DNA of 48,115 nucleotides from an uncultured bacterium. GTDB lineage: Bacteria > Bacillota > Clostridia > Oscillospirales > Oscillospiraceae. This document shows positions 24,824-33,517 of this stretch, piece by piece. The DNA is taken from the NCBI GenBank assembly GCA_948469375.1, contig CAOKLO010000024.1, positions 1 through 48,115 on the forward strand, given 5' to 3'. The notes under the pieces are model-generated. The model searched no databases, was not told the DNA's origin, and saw only the letters and a list, made by a program, of their open reading frames with translations. Made by a program: the position numbers and the translations under genes. Position 1 is the stretch's first letter, and every line of letters begins with the position of its first letter.

Positions 24824-25858
24824 TCAACCGTTTTTTCCAGGAGGCGGGCAGACGGAGCGCCGCGTAATCAGCACGGGCTCAAAGAGGAAGTCCTGGGGCT
24901 TCCCTTTCTCTTCAGGATCGGAAAGCCGGTCCAGGAGAACCTCGCAGGCCTTTTCCCCCATGGTCTCGCCAGGCTGCAGGACAGTGGTCAGGGGAACCGG
25001 CATAACCTTCGCGATTGGATTATCATCAAAGCCCACCAACGATAAGTCCTCCGGGATTCGCAGGCCCGCCTCCGCAGCGGCCTTCAACACGCCCAGCGCC
25101 ATCTCGTCATTTCCGGCGAAAATGGCCGTCACCCGTTCCGCCAGCAGTCTCCTCGCCCCCTGGAATCCGGATTCGATGGAAAAGTCCCCCTCCGCGATCC
25201 AGCGCGGCTTCACAGAAATACCGCGGCTCTCCAGGGCGTCCTTGTAACCGTTGGTCCTCTCCGCAAAAAACGGGGTTCCCGTAATGTGGCCGATTCTTGT
25301 GTGTCCCATAGAGAGGAGGTATTCCGTGGCCAGCTTCCCGCCCCTCCGGTTATCGATGCAGACAAAATCACAGGGGTGGTTTTTCATCCTCCGCTCCACC
25401 AAAACCACCGGTACCTGGGAGGCCGACAAGGCCTCGTGGACCTTTTGATAGAACTGGTCCGGCCTCTCGTCCACCTCGCTGGGGAGGAGCACGATCAACC
25501 CGTCGATGCACCGCCTTTGCAGCACCTCCAGATAGTGCAGGAATAAGGAGGCGCTCTCCTCGCAGTTGCAGAGGAACAGCGCGTAGTCGTTTTTTTGAGC
25601 GTACTTCTCCACCCCGGCGGCCAGACGCGGAAACAGCGGATTCGTCAAATTCGGCAGGATGATTCCCAGTGTGTAAGTCTTTCGTGTTGCCAGTGACACA
25701 GCGATCTGGTTACTGGTAAAGCGGTGTTTTGCGGCAATCTCCAGCACACGCTTTTGCGTCTTTTCCGAAATGCGGGCGGGCCGGCCGTTCAGAACCAGCG
25801 ATACGGTGGTCTCCGATACCCCCGCCTCCCTGGCGATGTCCTTTGCGGTGATTCTCAT
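24824..25858 (-). CDS. LacI-family transcriptional regulator 1
   Basis: A 344-residue repressor. The N-terminal helix-turn-helix is AKDIAREAGVSETTVSLVLN (4-23), with a hinge helix near RKTYTLGIILPNLTNPLF and a periplasmic-binding-protein-like ligand domain to the end. It lies directly upstream of the importer operon in the same direction, with two palindromes between, so it likely represses that operon and releases it on sugar binding. It is 51 bases downstream of a second LacI gene and may be co-transcribed with it. Confidence 0.94.
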   Translation of the reverse strand: MRITAKDIAREAGVSETTVSLVLNGRPARISEKTQKRVLEIAAKHRFTSNQIAVSLATRKTYTLGIILPNLTNPLFPRLAAGVEKYAQKNDYALFLCNCEESASLFLHYLEVLQRRCIDGLIVLLPSEVDERPDQFYQKVHEALSASQVPVVLVERRMKNHPCDFVCIDNRRGGKLATEYLLSMGHTRIGHITGTPFFAERTNGYKDALESRGISVKPRWIAEGDFSIESGFQGARRLLAERVTAIFAGNDEMALGVLKAAAEAGLRIPEDLSLVGFDDNPIAKVMPVPLTTVLQPGETMGEKACEVLLDRLSDPEEKGKPQDFLFEPVLITRRSVCPPPGKNG

Positions 25859-25909
25859 AAGCGTTCCCCTCTACGGCTGATTCTCTCTTTGACGCCCGGC
25901 TCCACGGTC

Positions 25910-26911
25910 TCAGAAGCCGGGCAGCCCCTCTCCGTTGGACAGCACCGGTGTGATATAGAAATTCCGAGGAGGGACCTTAGCCCCATGGGCCTCGATCTGT
26001 TCCATCAGCAGATCCACGGACTTCTCCGCCATCAGGGAAACGTTCTGGCAAATACAGGGCACCTGCGCCCCGGGGGCGTCATAACCCACAATCGCGAAGT
26101 CCTCTGGAATTCGCAGGCCCCGCTCCCTGGCGAACTCCACGGCCCCATCCGTCATCAGTCCGTTGGCGGCGAAAACGGCCCGGCACCCCTTTTCATAGAG
26201 CGCCGCGGCCCCCTCCCTGCCGCTCTCCCTGGAGAAGTCCCCAAAAAAGGCCAGGGCATCGTTGTAGGGCAGCTTCCTGCCCGCAAGGCCCTCCCGGTAT
26301 CCCTGAAAGCGCTTTCTGGCGGTGTACACGTTCTGGGGACCGCCCAGATATCCGATCCGGCCGTGCCCTTGTTCCGCCAGATAGAGCGCGGCAGTCCGGC
26401 CGCCGTACTTGTTGTCTGTGGTGACAAAATCGCCGAAGACAGAATACACTGCCCGGTCCACCAGCACCAGGGGGACCGCCCCGCTCACCAGGGTCTTCAG
26501 CATCTTCGTCAGCCGGTCGTCGTGCTCCACGGTGACGGGGGCCACCAGCAAAATCCCGTCCACGTTCTTTGTAGCCAGGCTCTCCACCGCCCTGCACGTT
26601 CTCTCCGAGTCCTCCTCACTGACGCAGGCAAACACGGTATACCCAACCCCATCCGCGCAGCTCTGGACCCGGGACAGCAGATTCAGATAGGAGGGGTCGC
26701 TGACAGACGGCACCACCAGCCCCATCGTCTTCACCCGCTCCCCGCTTTCGGAGTGAAGGGAATCCTGCTGGAACGCCAGCTCCCGGGCCACCCGGGTGAT
26801 CTTCTCCTTGGTCGCGTCTGAAAGGCGGGAAGGCTTCCCATTCAGCACCAGGGAAACCGCCGTCGTCGAGACGCCCGCCGCCTTGGCAATGTCCTTTACC
26901 TTAACTCTCAC
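25910..26911 (-). CDS. LacI-family transcriptional regulator 2
   Basis: A 333-residue LacI-type regulator with helix-turn-helix KDIAKAAGVSTTAVSLVLNG (6-25) and the ligand domain from about 62 (TMGLVVPSVSDPSYLNLL). It is divergent from the nucleoside-hydrolase operon across a 281-base gap, which makes it the likely regulator of that plus-strand operon and of itself. A palindrome-like site, TGCTAAA-N5-TTTATCA, lies 15 bases upstream of its start. It is a paralogue of regulator 1; the two may recognise related operators. Confidence 0.93.
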   Translation of the reverse strand: MRVKVKDIAKAAGVSTTAVSLVLNGKPSRLSDATKEKITRVARELAFQQDSLHSESGERVKTMGLVVPSVSDPSYLNLLSRVQSCADGVGYTVFACVSEEDSERTCRAVESLATKNVDGILLVAPVTVEHDDRLTKMLKTLVSGAVPLVLVDRAVYSVFGDFVTTDNKYGGRTAALYLAEQGHGRIGYLGGPQNVYTARKRFQGYREGLAGRKLPYNDALAFFGDFSRESGREGAAALYEKGCRAVFAANGLMTDGAVEFARERGLRIPEDFAIVGYDAPGAQVPCICQNVSLMAEKSVDLLMEQIEAHGAKVPPRNFYITPVLSNGEGLPGF

Positions 26912-26925
26912 GGCGCCACCTCATC

Positions 26926-26944
26926 TGCTAAACGAATTTTATCA
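26926..26944. promoter_or_regulatory. Candidate LacI operator in the divergent gap
   Basis: TGCTAAA (26926-26932) and TTTATCA (26938-26944) form an imperfect dyad with half-sites like those of the 18-bp operator (TGATAAA/TTTATCA) but with a 5-base spacer instead of 4. It lies just upstream of LacI regulator 2. Confidence 0.45.
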
Positions 26945-27135
26945 CTGTTATCTTACCTTTTCCAGGGAGTTCCGTCAAGAGAAACCTCCATATTCCTGGA
27001 ATAATCACCCCATTTTCTCCCGATCCCGCCAAGTGCCAAACGCATTCATTTCCAAAAAATCACGTTTCTCACAAAAACTTTATTAAAAGTTTAGCTGTTT
27101 GGTGAATTGCAAAACGGCAGGCTGTATGCTACTGT

Positions 27136-27170
27136 TTTATCAAACAAAAAATATTTATCAAATATTTATC
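27136..27170 (+). repeat. Three TTTATC half-site-like repeats before the nucleoside-hydrolase gene
   Basis: TTTATC starts at 27136, 27154 and 27165 in an AT-rich run ending 22 bases before the start codon. The motif equals the operator half-site of this island. The repeats may bind a regulator, or they may simply reflect AT-rich promoter sequence. The remainder of 26945-27135 shows no clear promoter. Confidence 0.4.
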
Positions 27171-27192
27171 TAACAGGAAATGAGGAGCGGAT

Positions 27193-28146
27193 ATGGAACG
27201 AAAGAAGATCATTTTGGACTGCGATCCGGGCATGGATGATTCCATGGCAATCGTGATGGCCTGCAAAGCCCCAGAGCTGGACCTTCTGGCGGTCACCACT
27301 GTGAACGGAAACTACCCCGCCGGGATCACCTGCGTCAACGCCCTGAAAACCTTGGAGCTCCTGGGGAGAACGGATATCCCCGTGGCCAAGGGGATGGAGA
27401 GCCCCATGGTCCGTCCCTCCCCCCGGGACCCCTTTACCCACGGCGAGGACGGCCAGGCGGAAAACTTTCTGCCGGAACCGGCGGCGCGCCCCTGTGAAAA
27501 ACACGCCGTGGACCTTCTGATCGACCTGGTCAAGGCTGCCCCCGGGGAGATCACCATCCTGTGCACCGGGCCTATGAGCAATGTGGCCATGGCCATGCGG
27601 AAGGCCCCGGAGATCAAAGGCATGATCCGGGAAATCATCGCCATCACCGGTGCCTTCGGCCTGAACGCCTGCGCCTGGGCCAACGCCACGGGGGACACCC
27701 CCATGAGCGAGTGGAACGTGTATGTTGACCCGGAGGCGGCGGACCTGGTTTATCGGTCCGGCGTCAAGCTGACGGCCTTGGGCCTGGACGTGGCCACCCA
27801 CTTTGATGTGAACCTGACCGAGGCGGACGTTGCGGCGCTGGAGGAGAGTCCCAACAAGGAGGCGGGATTCCTTCGCCAGGCTATCCGCTTTGTCAACGAC
27901 CGGGGCTTTGAGGCCTACTGCGCCGTCATCGACTGCATGGCAGTAGGCTGCGCCATCGACCCCACCCTGGTAGAGACCTTCGAGGGCCGCGTGGGCATCG
28001 AGACGGCGGGTTCTCTGACCCTGGGCATGACGGTTCTGGACGCCCGGCACCACTTCGTTTGGGAGCAGCTCCCCCTGATCCATATCGCCCGTCACGCAGA
28101 TCACCAGCGCTTTCTCCGGCTTTTGATGAAGCTGGTGTTGGCGTGA
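27193..28146 (+). CDS. Inosine/uridine-preferring nucleoside hydrolase family protein
   Basis: A 317-residue enzyme opening the plus-strand operon, with a GAGGAG ribosome site. The Ca2+-binding signature DCDPGMDD (Asp9, Asp11, Asp15, Asp16) is complete; TGPMSNVAMA and SEWNVYVDPEAADLV are the expected ribose-binding loops. The late motif, usually H-D or A-Y-x-x-x-P, reads DCMAVGCAIDP, so base specificity may differ from classical members. It should hydrolyse the N-glycosidic bond of a ribonucleoside to ribose and base. Together with the neighbouring deoxyribosyltransferase-like gene it suggests that the imported compound is nucleoside-like. Confidence 0.92.
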   Translation: MERKKIILDCDPGMDDSMAIVMACKAPELDLLAVTTVNGNYPAGITCVNALKTLELLGRTDIPVAKGMESPMVRPSPRDPFTHGEDGQAENFLPEPAARPCEKHAVDLLIDLVKAAPGEITILCTGPMSNVAMAMRKAPEIKGMIREIIAITGAFGLNACAWANATGDTPMSEWNVYVDPEAADLVYRSGVKLTALGLDVATHFDVNLTEADVAALEESPNKEAGFLRQAIRFVNDRGFEAYCAVIDCMAVGCAIDPTLVETFEGRVGIETAGSLTLGMTVLDARHHFVWEQLPLIHIARHADHQRFLRLLMKLVLA

Positions 28147-28168
28147 TCTCGGAAAGGAGCTTCCGAAT

Positions 28169-29275
28169 ATGTATGATGATGCCCTGAGGCTGTTTGAAAA
28201 AGAAACGCTTTATATCGCCGGACCCGAGTGCTTTTACACCAACGGCTACACCCTGTGGAACGCCATGAGGCTCCAGGCGGAGTACCTGGGCTTCCGGGTG
28301 GCCATGCCCAGCGACACCCCTCTGGACCTCAGCCACGAGGACCTGCGGAAAAACGCCGACGAGATCTTCCGCAACTGCGCCAAGTGCATGAACGAATCCA
28401 CCGCTATTTTGGTGGACCTGGAGGCTTTCCGGGGCTCTGAGCCGGACGGCGGCTCCATCTTCGAGCTGGGCATGGCCTACGCCAGGGGGCTGCGCTGCTA
28501 CGGCTTCACCCGGGACAAGCGGTCCATCGTATGGAAGCAGCAGGGAATCTCTTTACGGGACGGCGCCGTCCGGGACGCCGGAGGCCAAGTCCTGCCCTAC
28601 CCGGACCTTCCCTTCTCCCCCGCTGTCTTTGGAGCCTGCAAGATTTTGGAGGGGTCCTTTCAGGACTGCCTTGGCCTGTTGACGCTGGATATTGAGCAGG
28701 AACATAAGGACCGCGTTCTGCGTCCCTCTGTCCCGATCCAGAAGGACCTGCCGCCCCTTCGCAAGGAGCGTCCCGTCATCTATCTGGCGGGGCCTGAGCG
28801 CTATGGCCGTGACGCGGAGGCGGAATACGCGGAAAGGAAGCGGCTCTGCCGGGAGTACGGCTTTGACGCCGTGACCCCCCTGGACCCGGCCCGGGGAGAG
28901 CCGGAGGACGCCGGGGAGAACCTGTACCTGCGGGCCGCCGGGCAGTTCTACCGCCTCCAGCGGCACGTGCGGGACTGTGACATGATTCTCGCCAACCTAA
29001 ACGATTTCCGGGGCTTCGAGCCCAGCACGGACGTGAGCTTTGAATGCGGAATGGGCTTTCAGCTTGGGAAAAAACTCTTTGGTTATATGAACGACACAAG
29101 GATCATGAAAGAGCGCATCCCCAACTACGGAAGCCAGCGAGAGTACCGGGATGAGTGCGGGCGCAACGCGGAGAACTTCGACTACCCCATCAACCTGATG
29201 TTCTCCGCCTCCATGCCCATTTTCAAGGCCGCTTCCTTTGAGGAGGCTCTCGCCCAGATGGCTGCCGCCCTGTAG
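28169..29275 (+). CDS. Tandem nucleoside 2-deoxyribosyltransferase-like protein
   Basis: A 368-residue protein formed by two copies of the nucleoside 2-deoxyribosyltransferase fold. The copies lie at about 10-170 (YIAGPECFYTNGYTLW, then LVDLEAFRGSEPDGGSIFEL) and 200-366 (IYLAGPERYGRDAEAEYAE, then ANLNDFRGFEPSTDVSFECG). Single-domain members have about 150-170 residues. In both copies the D/N-x-F-R-G-x-E-P-D/S motif and the later acidic-Glu-x-Gly motif are kept, so both sites could work, perhaps on different partners. Members transfer or hydrolyse deoxyribosyl groups of nucleosides. The ribosome site is AAAGGAG. The exact reaction is not known. Confidence 0.85.
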   Translation: MYDDALRLFEKETLYIAGPECFYTNGYTLWNAMRLQAEYLGFRVAMPSDTPLDLSHEDLRKNADEIFRNCAKCMNESTAILVDLEAFRGSEPDGGSIFELGMAYARGLRCYGFTRDKRSIVWKQQGISLRDGAVRDAGGQVLPYPDLPFSPAVFGACKILEGSFQDCLGLLTLDIEQEHKDRVLRPSVPIQKDLPPLRKERPVIYLAGPERYGRDAEAEYAERKRLCREYGFDAVTPLDPARGEPEDAGENLYLRAAGQFYRLQRHVRDCDMILANLNDFRGFEPSTDVSFECGMGFQLGKKLFGYMNDTRIMKERIPNYGSQREYRDECGRNAENFDYPINLMFSASMPIFKAASFEEALAQMAAAL

Positions 29276-29327
29276 CAGCCCCCGGCGGCTGGGGCTCTCC
29301 GTCCAACGACAGCGGAAAGGACATGCC

Positions 29328-30191
29328 ATGATTCAACAACGATCGGTTTCCAAGGTCCGCTATGACACGCGGATGTACTGCGGGATTACCTATACACAGG
29401 CGCGGACAGCCCGCGCCATGGCGCTCCCGCTCCAGCTGCATTTGATCTCTCCCATCGGCGGCGAACGGTTTCCCCTCCTGGTCTACATCGGAGGAGGAGG
29501 CTGGCGGGTCTCCGCGCCGGACCGCCACCTCCCGGAACTGGCCTTCTTCGCTGAAAACGGCTTCACAGTAGCCAGCATCGGGTACCGAACCACCGCCCAC
29601 GACGGCTTCCCCGCCCAGATTGAGGATGTCCGCACGGCCATCCGTTTTTTGAGGCTGCACGCCAATCAGTTCCACATTGACCCAGAACACGTCTATGTCT
29701 GCGGCGGCTCGGCGGGCGCATACCTGGCGGCGATGGCAGCCCTGACCGGAGGGCAGCCCAAATTCCGCGGCGCGGAGTACACGGATATCCCAGACACGGT
29801 CTCTGGGGCAATCTGCCTCTATGGAATCTACGACTTTCCCAAGCTGATGGTCACTCTCTCCACAGAGAAGAACACGCAGGGGCAAGCCGTTGTTTGGGAG
29901 TTTTTGAGAAACCAGGACATGCTTACGCTGATCGAGGCCAGCCCCACGTATTATATTGCCGCGGACTCCGTTCCCTTCCTGTTGCTGCACGGGACGGAGG
30001 ACCGCCTAGTGCCGCACCAGCAGAGCATCCTGTTCCACGACCAGCTCACTCAGAGCCAGGTCCCGGCGGAGCTCGTCCTGCTGGAGGGGACGGGCCACGC
30101 CTCCCCGGATTTCAGCCAGCCCGAAATTCAGAGCTTAGAATTGGAATTCCTGAAAAATAACCTGAGCCCAAACAGCAAAGGAGCGGAATGA
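29328..30191 (+). CDS. Alpha/beta-hydrolase esterase (BD-FAE/HSL-like)
   Basis: A 287-residue cytoplasmic esterase. ATG 29328 follows AAAGGA; another ATG five bases earlier is out of frame. The oxyanion motif is YIGGGGW (53-59). The nucleophile is Ser128 in CGGSAGA. Asp225 (HGTEDRLVP) and His257 (GTGHAS) complete the triad. It would remove an acyl or aryl ester group from the substrate. It is followed one base later by the SIS gene, showing close co-translation. Confidence 0.9.
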   Translation: MIQQRSVSKVRYDTRMYCGITYTQARTARAMALPLQLHLISPIGGERFPLLVYIGGGGWRVSAPDRHLPELAFFAENGFTVASIGYRTTAHDGFPAQIEDVRTAIRFLRLHANQFHIDPEHVYVCGGSAGAYLAAMAALTGGQPKFRGAEYTDIPDTVSGAICLYGIYDFPKLMVTLSTEKNTQGQAVVWEFLRNQDMLTLIEASPTYYIAADSVPFLLLHGTEDRLVPHQQSILFHDQLTQSQVPAELVLLEGTGHASPDFSQPEIQSLELEFLKNNLSPNSKGAE

Positions 30192-30192
30192 T

Positions 30193-31332
30193 ATGAGCAA
30201 GTTTGACAACGCCATGCGGCGGCAGGTTCTCAGCCTGCCGGCCCTTCTTGCGGACCAGTATCACGATCTGGAGCCCAAAGCCCGGAGTATCTTGTCCTTC
30301 CAGGAAATTTTCTCCACACAGCGGATCATCCTGACTGGCTGCGGGGACTCCCGGGCGGCGTCTATGGCGGTGAAGCTCGCCTTCGAGAAGCTCACCGGCA
30401 TCCCCACAGAGGTGGTGACCGCCCTGGACCTGAGTCGGTACTACGACTCGAAACAACTGGGCTTTGCCCCGCGGAATCCCCTGGTCATCGCGGTGAGCAG
30501 CTCCGGCGGCGTCGCCCGGGTGGGCGAGGCCATCCAGCGGGCCGTGGGGGCGGGGGCCTTCGCCCTGGGCATCACCGGACGGCGGGACTCCCTGCTGGGC
30601 TGCAGCGCCTCCCGGGTCCTGGACCTGGAGATTCCCTCCTTTGAGAACGCCCCCGGCGTGCGCTCCTATCTGGTGTCGGTGCTGTCTTTGCTGCTGCTGG
30701 CCATTCGCCTGGGCGAGGTCCGGGGCCGCTATACCATGGACCAGGCCAACGCCTATCGGAGGGACCTGCTGCGCCAGGGCGAGGCCCTGGACAGCCTGCT
30801 CCCCTCTATGGACCGGCAGGCCGAGGCCCTGGCCGAGCGGTGGAAGGACTTTGACGCTTTCGATTTCGCCGGCGCAGGCAAGGACCTGGCCGCCGCCTGG
30901 TACGGCCACGCCAAGGTCTTCGAGGCCGCCGGGAAACGAGCCATGTGCGTCAACGCGGAGGAGTGGCTCCACCTGAACTTTTTCATGCGCAACGTGGACA
31001 CCACCGGCACCTCCGTCGTCTGCACCGGGCGGAATCGGGGCATCTGCCGGGTGCGTGAGATGGTCCACCACGCCGCCGCCGACATGAGACGCCCCACGGC
31101 GGTGGTCACCGACGAGCCGGAGCTCTTCCAGGGAGAGGGCGTGGAGATTTTCGAGATTCCTAAAACGGAATACGACTTTTCCTCCGCCCTGACAAACTTT
31201 GTCCCCCTGGCCCTGCTGGCCGGATTCGTCAGCGCCATGATTGGCGAGACCTACGGCAGGGGCTGCAAAGATCGGTGGGCCTTCGCCGACCACGGCGCGG
31301 GCATCACGCAAAGTGCCATCATCTTAGACTGA
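30193..31332 (+). CDS. SIS-domain sugar isomerase/deglycase-like protein 1
   Basis: A 379-residue protein with two SIS (sugar isomerase) domains. The first carries the phosphosugar-binding pattern LTGCGDSRAASMAVKLAFE (about 47-65) and AVSSSGGVARVGEA; the second is around DFAGAGKDLAAAWYGHAK. The layout resembles GlmS C-terminal and FrlB-type deglycases, without a glutaminase domain. Such enzymes handle amino sugars or Amadori products as phosphates. The ribosome site AAAGGAG overlaps the end of the esterase gene. A paralogue lies at 38778-39899. Confidence 0.88.
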   Translation: MSKFDNAMRRQVLSLPALLADQYHDLEPKARSILSFQEIFSTQRIILTGCGDSRAASMAVKLAFEKLTGIPTEVVTALDLSRYYDSKQLGFAPRNPLVIAVSSSGGVARVGEAIQRAVGAGAFALGITGRRDSLLGCSASRVLDLEIPSFENAPGVRSYLVSVLSLLLLAIRLGEVRGRYTMDQANAYRRDLLRQGEALDSLLPSMDRQAEALAERWKDFDAFDFAGAGKDLAAAWYGHAKVFEAAGKRAMCVNAEEWLHLNFFMRNVDTTGTSVVCTGRNRGICRVREMVHHAAADMRRPTAVVTDEPELFQGEGVEIFEIPKTEYDFSSALTNFVPLALLAGFVSAMIGETYGRGCKDRWAFADHGAGITQSAIILD

Positions 31333-31346
31333 GGAGGCAGCACCTT

Positions 31347-31763
31347 ATGCTAAAGCATTTCAAACTTCAAACCGCCGAGCGGGACGTGGTATCTCTCACG
31401 GAGGAAATCAAGGCCTTCGTAGAGGGCAGCGGAATCCGGGAGGGTCTCTGCACCATCTGCACCCCCCATACCACGGCGGGACTGACAATCACGTCCTTCT
31501 GGGACCCTAACGGTTTTCTGGACCTCCAGGACGAGATCTGCCGGCTAATCCCCACCCGCATTGACTTCAAGCACCAGCACGACACCCCCCAGGACGCGGC
31601 GGGACATGTGAAGTCCTCTCTGATCGGCGTCAGCTTCTCCCTTCCCATCCACGAGGGGAAACTGCTTTTGGGCCACTCCCAGGGGATTTACTTCCTGGAG
31701 TTCGACGGCCCCAGAAACCGCGAGTATTTCGCAAAGCTCATCCGGGACCCCGACGAAGCCTGA
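31347..31763 (+). CDS. YjbQ/UPF0047 family protein
   Basis: A 138-residue single-domain protein of the YjbQ family, which has weak thiamine-phosphate-synthase activity in E. coli but an uncertain natural role. Motifs are CTICTPHTTAGLTITSFWDP (36-55), DFKHQHDTPQDAAGHVKSSL (75-94) and the conserved ending GKLLLGHSQGIYFLEFDGP. ATG 31347 follows GAGGAGG. It lies between the SIS and TIM-barrel genes in one transcription unit, which suggests a metabolic step in this pathway. Confidence 0.9.
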   Translation: MLKHFKLQTAERDVVSLTEEIKAFVEGSGIREGLCTICTPHTTAGLTITSFWDPNGFLDLQDEICRLIPTRIDFKHQHDTPQDAAGHVKSSLIGVSFSLPIHEGKLLLGHSQGIYFLEFDGPRNREYFAKLIRDPDEA

Positions 31764-31804
31764 CAGGCCGGCGGCCGCACCCAACAGCCAAGGGAGGAAC
31801 GCAC

Positions 31805-32707
31805 ATGCGCCTATCTACGTCAACCAACATCTACTTTAACCGCCCCCGCGGAGAGAAGGGAAGCCTGGACCAGTGCATCCGCTTCTGCGGCCAGGGGGGC
31901 TACAAGCGGATGGACCTCAACCTTGTGGACTACACCAATTTCCGCTTCCCCTTTGTGGACAGTGACTGGCGGAGGTGGATCGGCGGGGCCACGGAGACCG
32001 CCGCCCTGTACGGCATCACCTTCGGCCAGGCCCACGCCCCTTTTTATAACTTCTGCGATCCCCTGGCGGAGGGCAGGGAGGAACTGGACGCCCTGATCCT
32101 CCGGTCCATCGACTGCGCCCAGCTGATGGGGATTCCCTGGGTGGCCATCCACGCGGGCACGGATTTCGAGGCGGCGGAACCCCGCCGGAGTTCCCTGGAG
32201 AAAAACAGGGCCTATTTCCTCCCGGTACTGGAGTACGCGGAAAAGCGGAACGTGGGCATCGCCTTTGAAAACCTCTGGGACCTGAACATTGCCCCCAGGA
32301 AGCGCTACACCGCCTCGGTGGAGGATTTGGTCGAGCTGGTGGACTCCTTCCCCTGCTCCAACGTCGGCATCTGCTTCGACGTGGAGCACGCCGCCATCAG
32401 CCGGCAGGACCCGGCCAAGCTGACCCGGCTCATTGGAAAGCGCCTGAAGGCGACCCACATCTCCGACTACCTGGACATGTGCGCCAACCACCTTCTCCCC
32501 TTCAGCGGTCCCACGGAGTGGGAGCCTTTCATGGTGGCCCTGCGGGACATCGGATACCAGGGGGATTTCGCCTTTGAGATTCAGCACCACACAGAATTTA
32601 CCCCGGACGAGCTGGTCCCCAGCGCCATCCGGCACTCGCTGGAGGTGGGAACCTACCTGCTGCGCCTGGCGGGAGAACAGCCAGAGGAGGAGGCATTTCA
32701 TGCGTGA
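31805..32707 (+). CDS. Sugar phosphate isomerase/epimerase (AP-endonuclease-2-like TIM barrel)
   Basis: A 300-residue member of the xylose-isomerase-like TIM barrel superfamily. Metal-ligand positions are visible in VAIHAGTDFE, in IAFENLWD (Glu near 155), in ICFDVEHAAI (Asp near 196), in ATHISDYLD and in the final FAFEIQHHTEF. It should isomerise or epimerise a ketose, inositol or related sugar; the substrate is not evident. It overlaps the following HAD gene by 8 bases. Confidence 0.88.
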   Translation: MRLSTSTNIYFNRPRGEKGSLDQCIRFCGQGGYKRMDLNLVDYTNFRFPFVDSDWRRWIGGATETAALYGITFGQAHAPFYNFCDPLAEGREELDALILRSIDCAQLMGIPWVAIHAGTDFEAAEPRRSSLEKNRAYFLPVLEYAEKRNVGIAFENLWDLNIAPRKRYTASVEDLVELVDSFPCSNVGICFDVEHAAISRQDPAKLTRLIGKRLKATHISDYLDMCANHLLPFSGPTEWEPFMVALRDIGYQGDFAFEIQHHTEFTPDELVPSAIRHSLEVGTYLLRLAGEQPEEEAFHA

Positions 32708-33500
32708 CATCAAGCTGATCGTCAGCGACATCGACGGAACCCTGGTGGACCGGACCGAGCGAATCCCGCCGGAACTGACCGCCGCCATCCAAAAGTGCCG
32801 GGACGCGGGCATCGTCTTCGCCCTGGCTACCGGGCGCACGGCGGAGCTGACAGAGCCCTTTGTCAGGGCCCTGGGGATCGACGCGCCCTGCGTCGAGGCC
32901 AACGGGGCCTACATCCTCCAGGGCGGCCGGTGCCTGGTGGAGCACGGCTTCTCCGCCGCCCCCATCCGGGAAATCCTGGAGCGGGCAGACCAGTTGGATA
33001 TGACGATCACCCTGGCCGACGCCCAATGCGAGCGGGCTGTCAGGGAAACGGACTATGTGCGATATCACCAGTCCCTGGGGAACCGCTTCCAAACGCTCCT
33101 CCCCCTCTCCGCCATTGACTGGGAGGCGGACCGCTTTCAGAAGATCATGATCATGGACGAGGCCCGCTCGGGAAATATCCAGGAGATCCGGGACCGGCTG
33201 GAGCCTTTTTCCAACCAGTATTGGATCACAACTTTTTCTAATAAAGCGGTTGAGCTTGGACCAAAGGGCTGCAACAAGGCCACGGGCATGAAGGAGCTGG
33301 CGGCGCTTCTGGGCGTCGGCCTGTCCCAGGTGATGGCCTGCGGCGACTACCGCAACGACCTTGAGATGATCTCCGGCGCCGGATACGGCGTGGCGGTGGA
33401 CAACGCCCTGCCGGAGATCAAGGAGGCGGCGGACTATGTCGCGTCCAAGCCCTACGCCCTGGGTGTCGTGGAGGCCATCGAGGCCCTCTGCTTCCGCTGA
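32700..33500 (+). CDS. Cof-type HAD-IIB sugar phosphatase 1
   Basis: A 266-residue haloacid-dehalogenase phosphatase. ATG 32700 follows GGAGGAGG, inside the end of the isomerase gene. Motif I is VSDIDGTL (Asp10 nucleophile, Asp12). Motif II is ALATGRT. Lysine and GDYRNDLEMI (motifs III/IV) are near the C-terminus, and a C2B cap domain lies between. It would remove phosphate from a sugar phosphate, either for export of excess or to prevent toxic build-up. Confidence 0.93.
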   Translation: MRDIKLIVSDIDGTLVDRTERIPPELTAAIQKCRDAGIVFALATGRTAELTEPFVRALGIDAPCVEANGAYILQGGRCLVEHGFSAAPIREILERADQLDMTITLADAQCERAVRETDYVRYHQSLGNRFQTLLPLSAIDWEADRFQKIMIMDEARSGNIQEIRDRLEPFSNQYWITTFSNKAVELGPKGCNKATGMKELAALLGVGLSQVMACGDYRNDLEMISGAGYGVAVDNALPEIKEAADYVASKPYALGVVEAIEALCFR

Positions 33501-33517
33501 GGGACGGAGGACACGGG

